Shown in pieces: positions 5,651-5,986 of a DNA stretch of 5,986 nucleotides (the stretch's first letter is position 1; the number at the start of each line of letters is the position of its first letter). The notes beneath the pieces are model-generated. The model worked only from the letters and a program-made list of their open reading frames with translations, was not told the origin of the DNA and did no database searches. Made by a program: the position numbers and the translations under genes. This DNA comes from Planctomycetota bacterium (GTDB lineage: Bacteria; Planctomycetota; Phycisphaerae; UBA1845; PWPN01): positions 3,496,243-3,502,228 of the forward strand of contig CP070790.1 of the NCBI GenBank assembly GCA_020346805.1. Direction: 5' to 3'.

Positions 5651-5986
5651 TCACCCAATTTGTTTGCCCAGCAGGCGGGCCACTTCCACACAGTCCTTGT
5701 CGCCCCGGCCGGACATGTTGATCACGATAACGTAATCCTTGGGCAGGTCGGAAGCTATCTTGGCCACGTGGGCGACGGCATGGGCGCTCTCTAAAGCGGG
5801 TATGATACCCTCGCTTTCGCTCAATAAACTGAACGCCGACAGGGCCTCGTCGTCGGTAACCGAGGTATACTCCGCCCGCCCGCTGTCCTTCCATTGCGAA
5901 TGCACCGGCCCTACGCCGGGATAGTCCAGACCCGCCGACACCGAATGCACCGGCAGCGTCTGCCCGTCCTCGTCCTGCAGCACATA
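5651..5986 (-). CDS. trpB: Tryptophan synthase beta chain, C-terminal part (runs off window)
   Basis: The last 111 residues of TrpB are visible; the rest lies beyond the right edge. TrpB condenses indole with L-serine using PLP to make L-tryptophan, in the cytoplasm, as an alpha2beta2 complex with TrpA. Diagnostic blocks appear in order: [53 protein letters not shown] and the PLP-site motif [10 protein letters not shown], whose Ser contacts the PLP pyridine nitrogen in the family. The piece is intact to its TGA stop and ends KQIG, as expected for a full C-terminus. One detail: GVGPVHS has Val where I recall Glu in most homologues (GVGPEHS). The following gene on this strand is not trpA but a membrane protein of unknown function. 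Confidence 0.95.
   Translation of the reverse strand, partial: YVLQDEDGQTLPVHSVSAGLDYPGVGPVHSQWKDSGRAEYTSVTDDEALSAFSLLSESEGIIPALESAHAVAHVAKIASDLPKDYVIVINMSGRGDKDCVEVARLLGKQIG

Noticed and set aside
5396..5794. Plus-strand open frame of 132 codons spanning the trpB end and the start of the next gene
   Set aside because: It is antisense to two supported genes and shows no domain or ribosome-binding site.

Overview
The window most likely comes from a planctomycete (Planctomycetes/PVC bacteria). This is inferred from three proteins: a zinc ribbon of the CPVCGYNLRGLPEPRCPECG type fused to a membrane domain, a large single-pass membrane protein ending in an LYEMDHGKLPEKL...VPADPF module, and a secreted sulfatase. 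The transposase of the YFLTWTTYGTWLPGD type fits the same origin. No genus can be assigned from the sequence alone.

Layout, left to right. (1) 124-666 (+) encodes a Blc-type lipocalin lipoprotein with a visible TATAAT box, a leader hairpin and a Shine-Dalgarno. (2) 749-1740 is a roughly 1-kb repeat-rich island. It holds an IS200/IS605-like Y1 (HUH) transposase of REP-associated (RAYT) type at 915-1385 (-). On the left are about 4.7 perfect copies of a 30-bp direct repeat. On the right are two inverted copies, a palindromic junction, and two nearly identical 71-bp composite repeats plus degenerate copies. (3) 1726-3183 (-) is a secreted FGly sulfatase resembling heparan N-sulfatase, whose stop codon lies inside the last degenerate repeat. 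(4) 3363-4199 (+) is a zinc-ribbon membrane protein, divergent from the sulfatase. (5) 4220-5635 (-) is a single-TM protein of unknown function, convergent with (4). (6) 5651->5986 (-) is the C-terminal part of trpB, 15 bp upstream of (5) and probably cotranscribed with it.

The genes do not form one pathway. Lipocalin, sulfatase, membrane proteins and trpB look like ordinary chromosomal genes. The noteworthy part is the RAYT/repeat island. One repeat core (ACTAGCCGCGCACGT, then YAGTAAGCGG) occurs as a compact 30-bp unit, as an expanded 71-bp unit, in inverted orientation just upstream of the transposase gene, and as a variant with a strong hairpin. This is the arrangement expected of a REP/BIME-generating transposase and its target repeats. 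The repeats reach the 3' end of the sulfatase gene and lie directly against the 3' end of the transposase gene.
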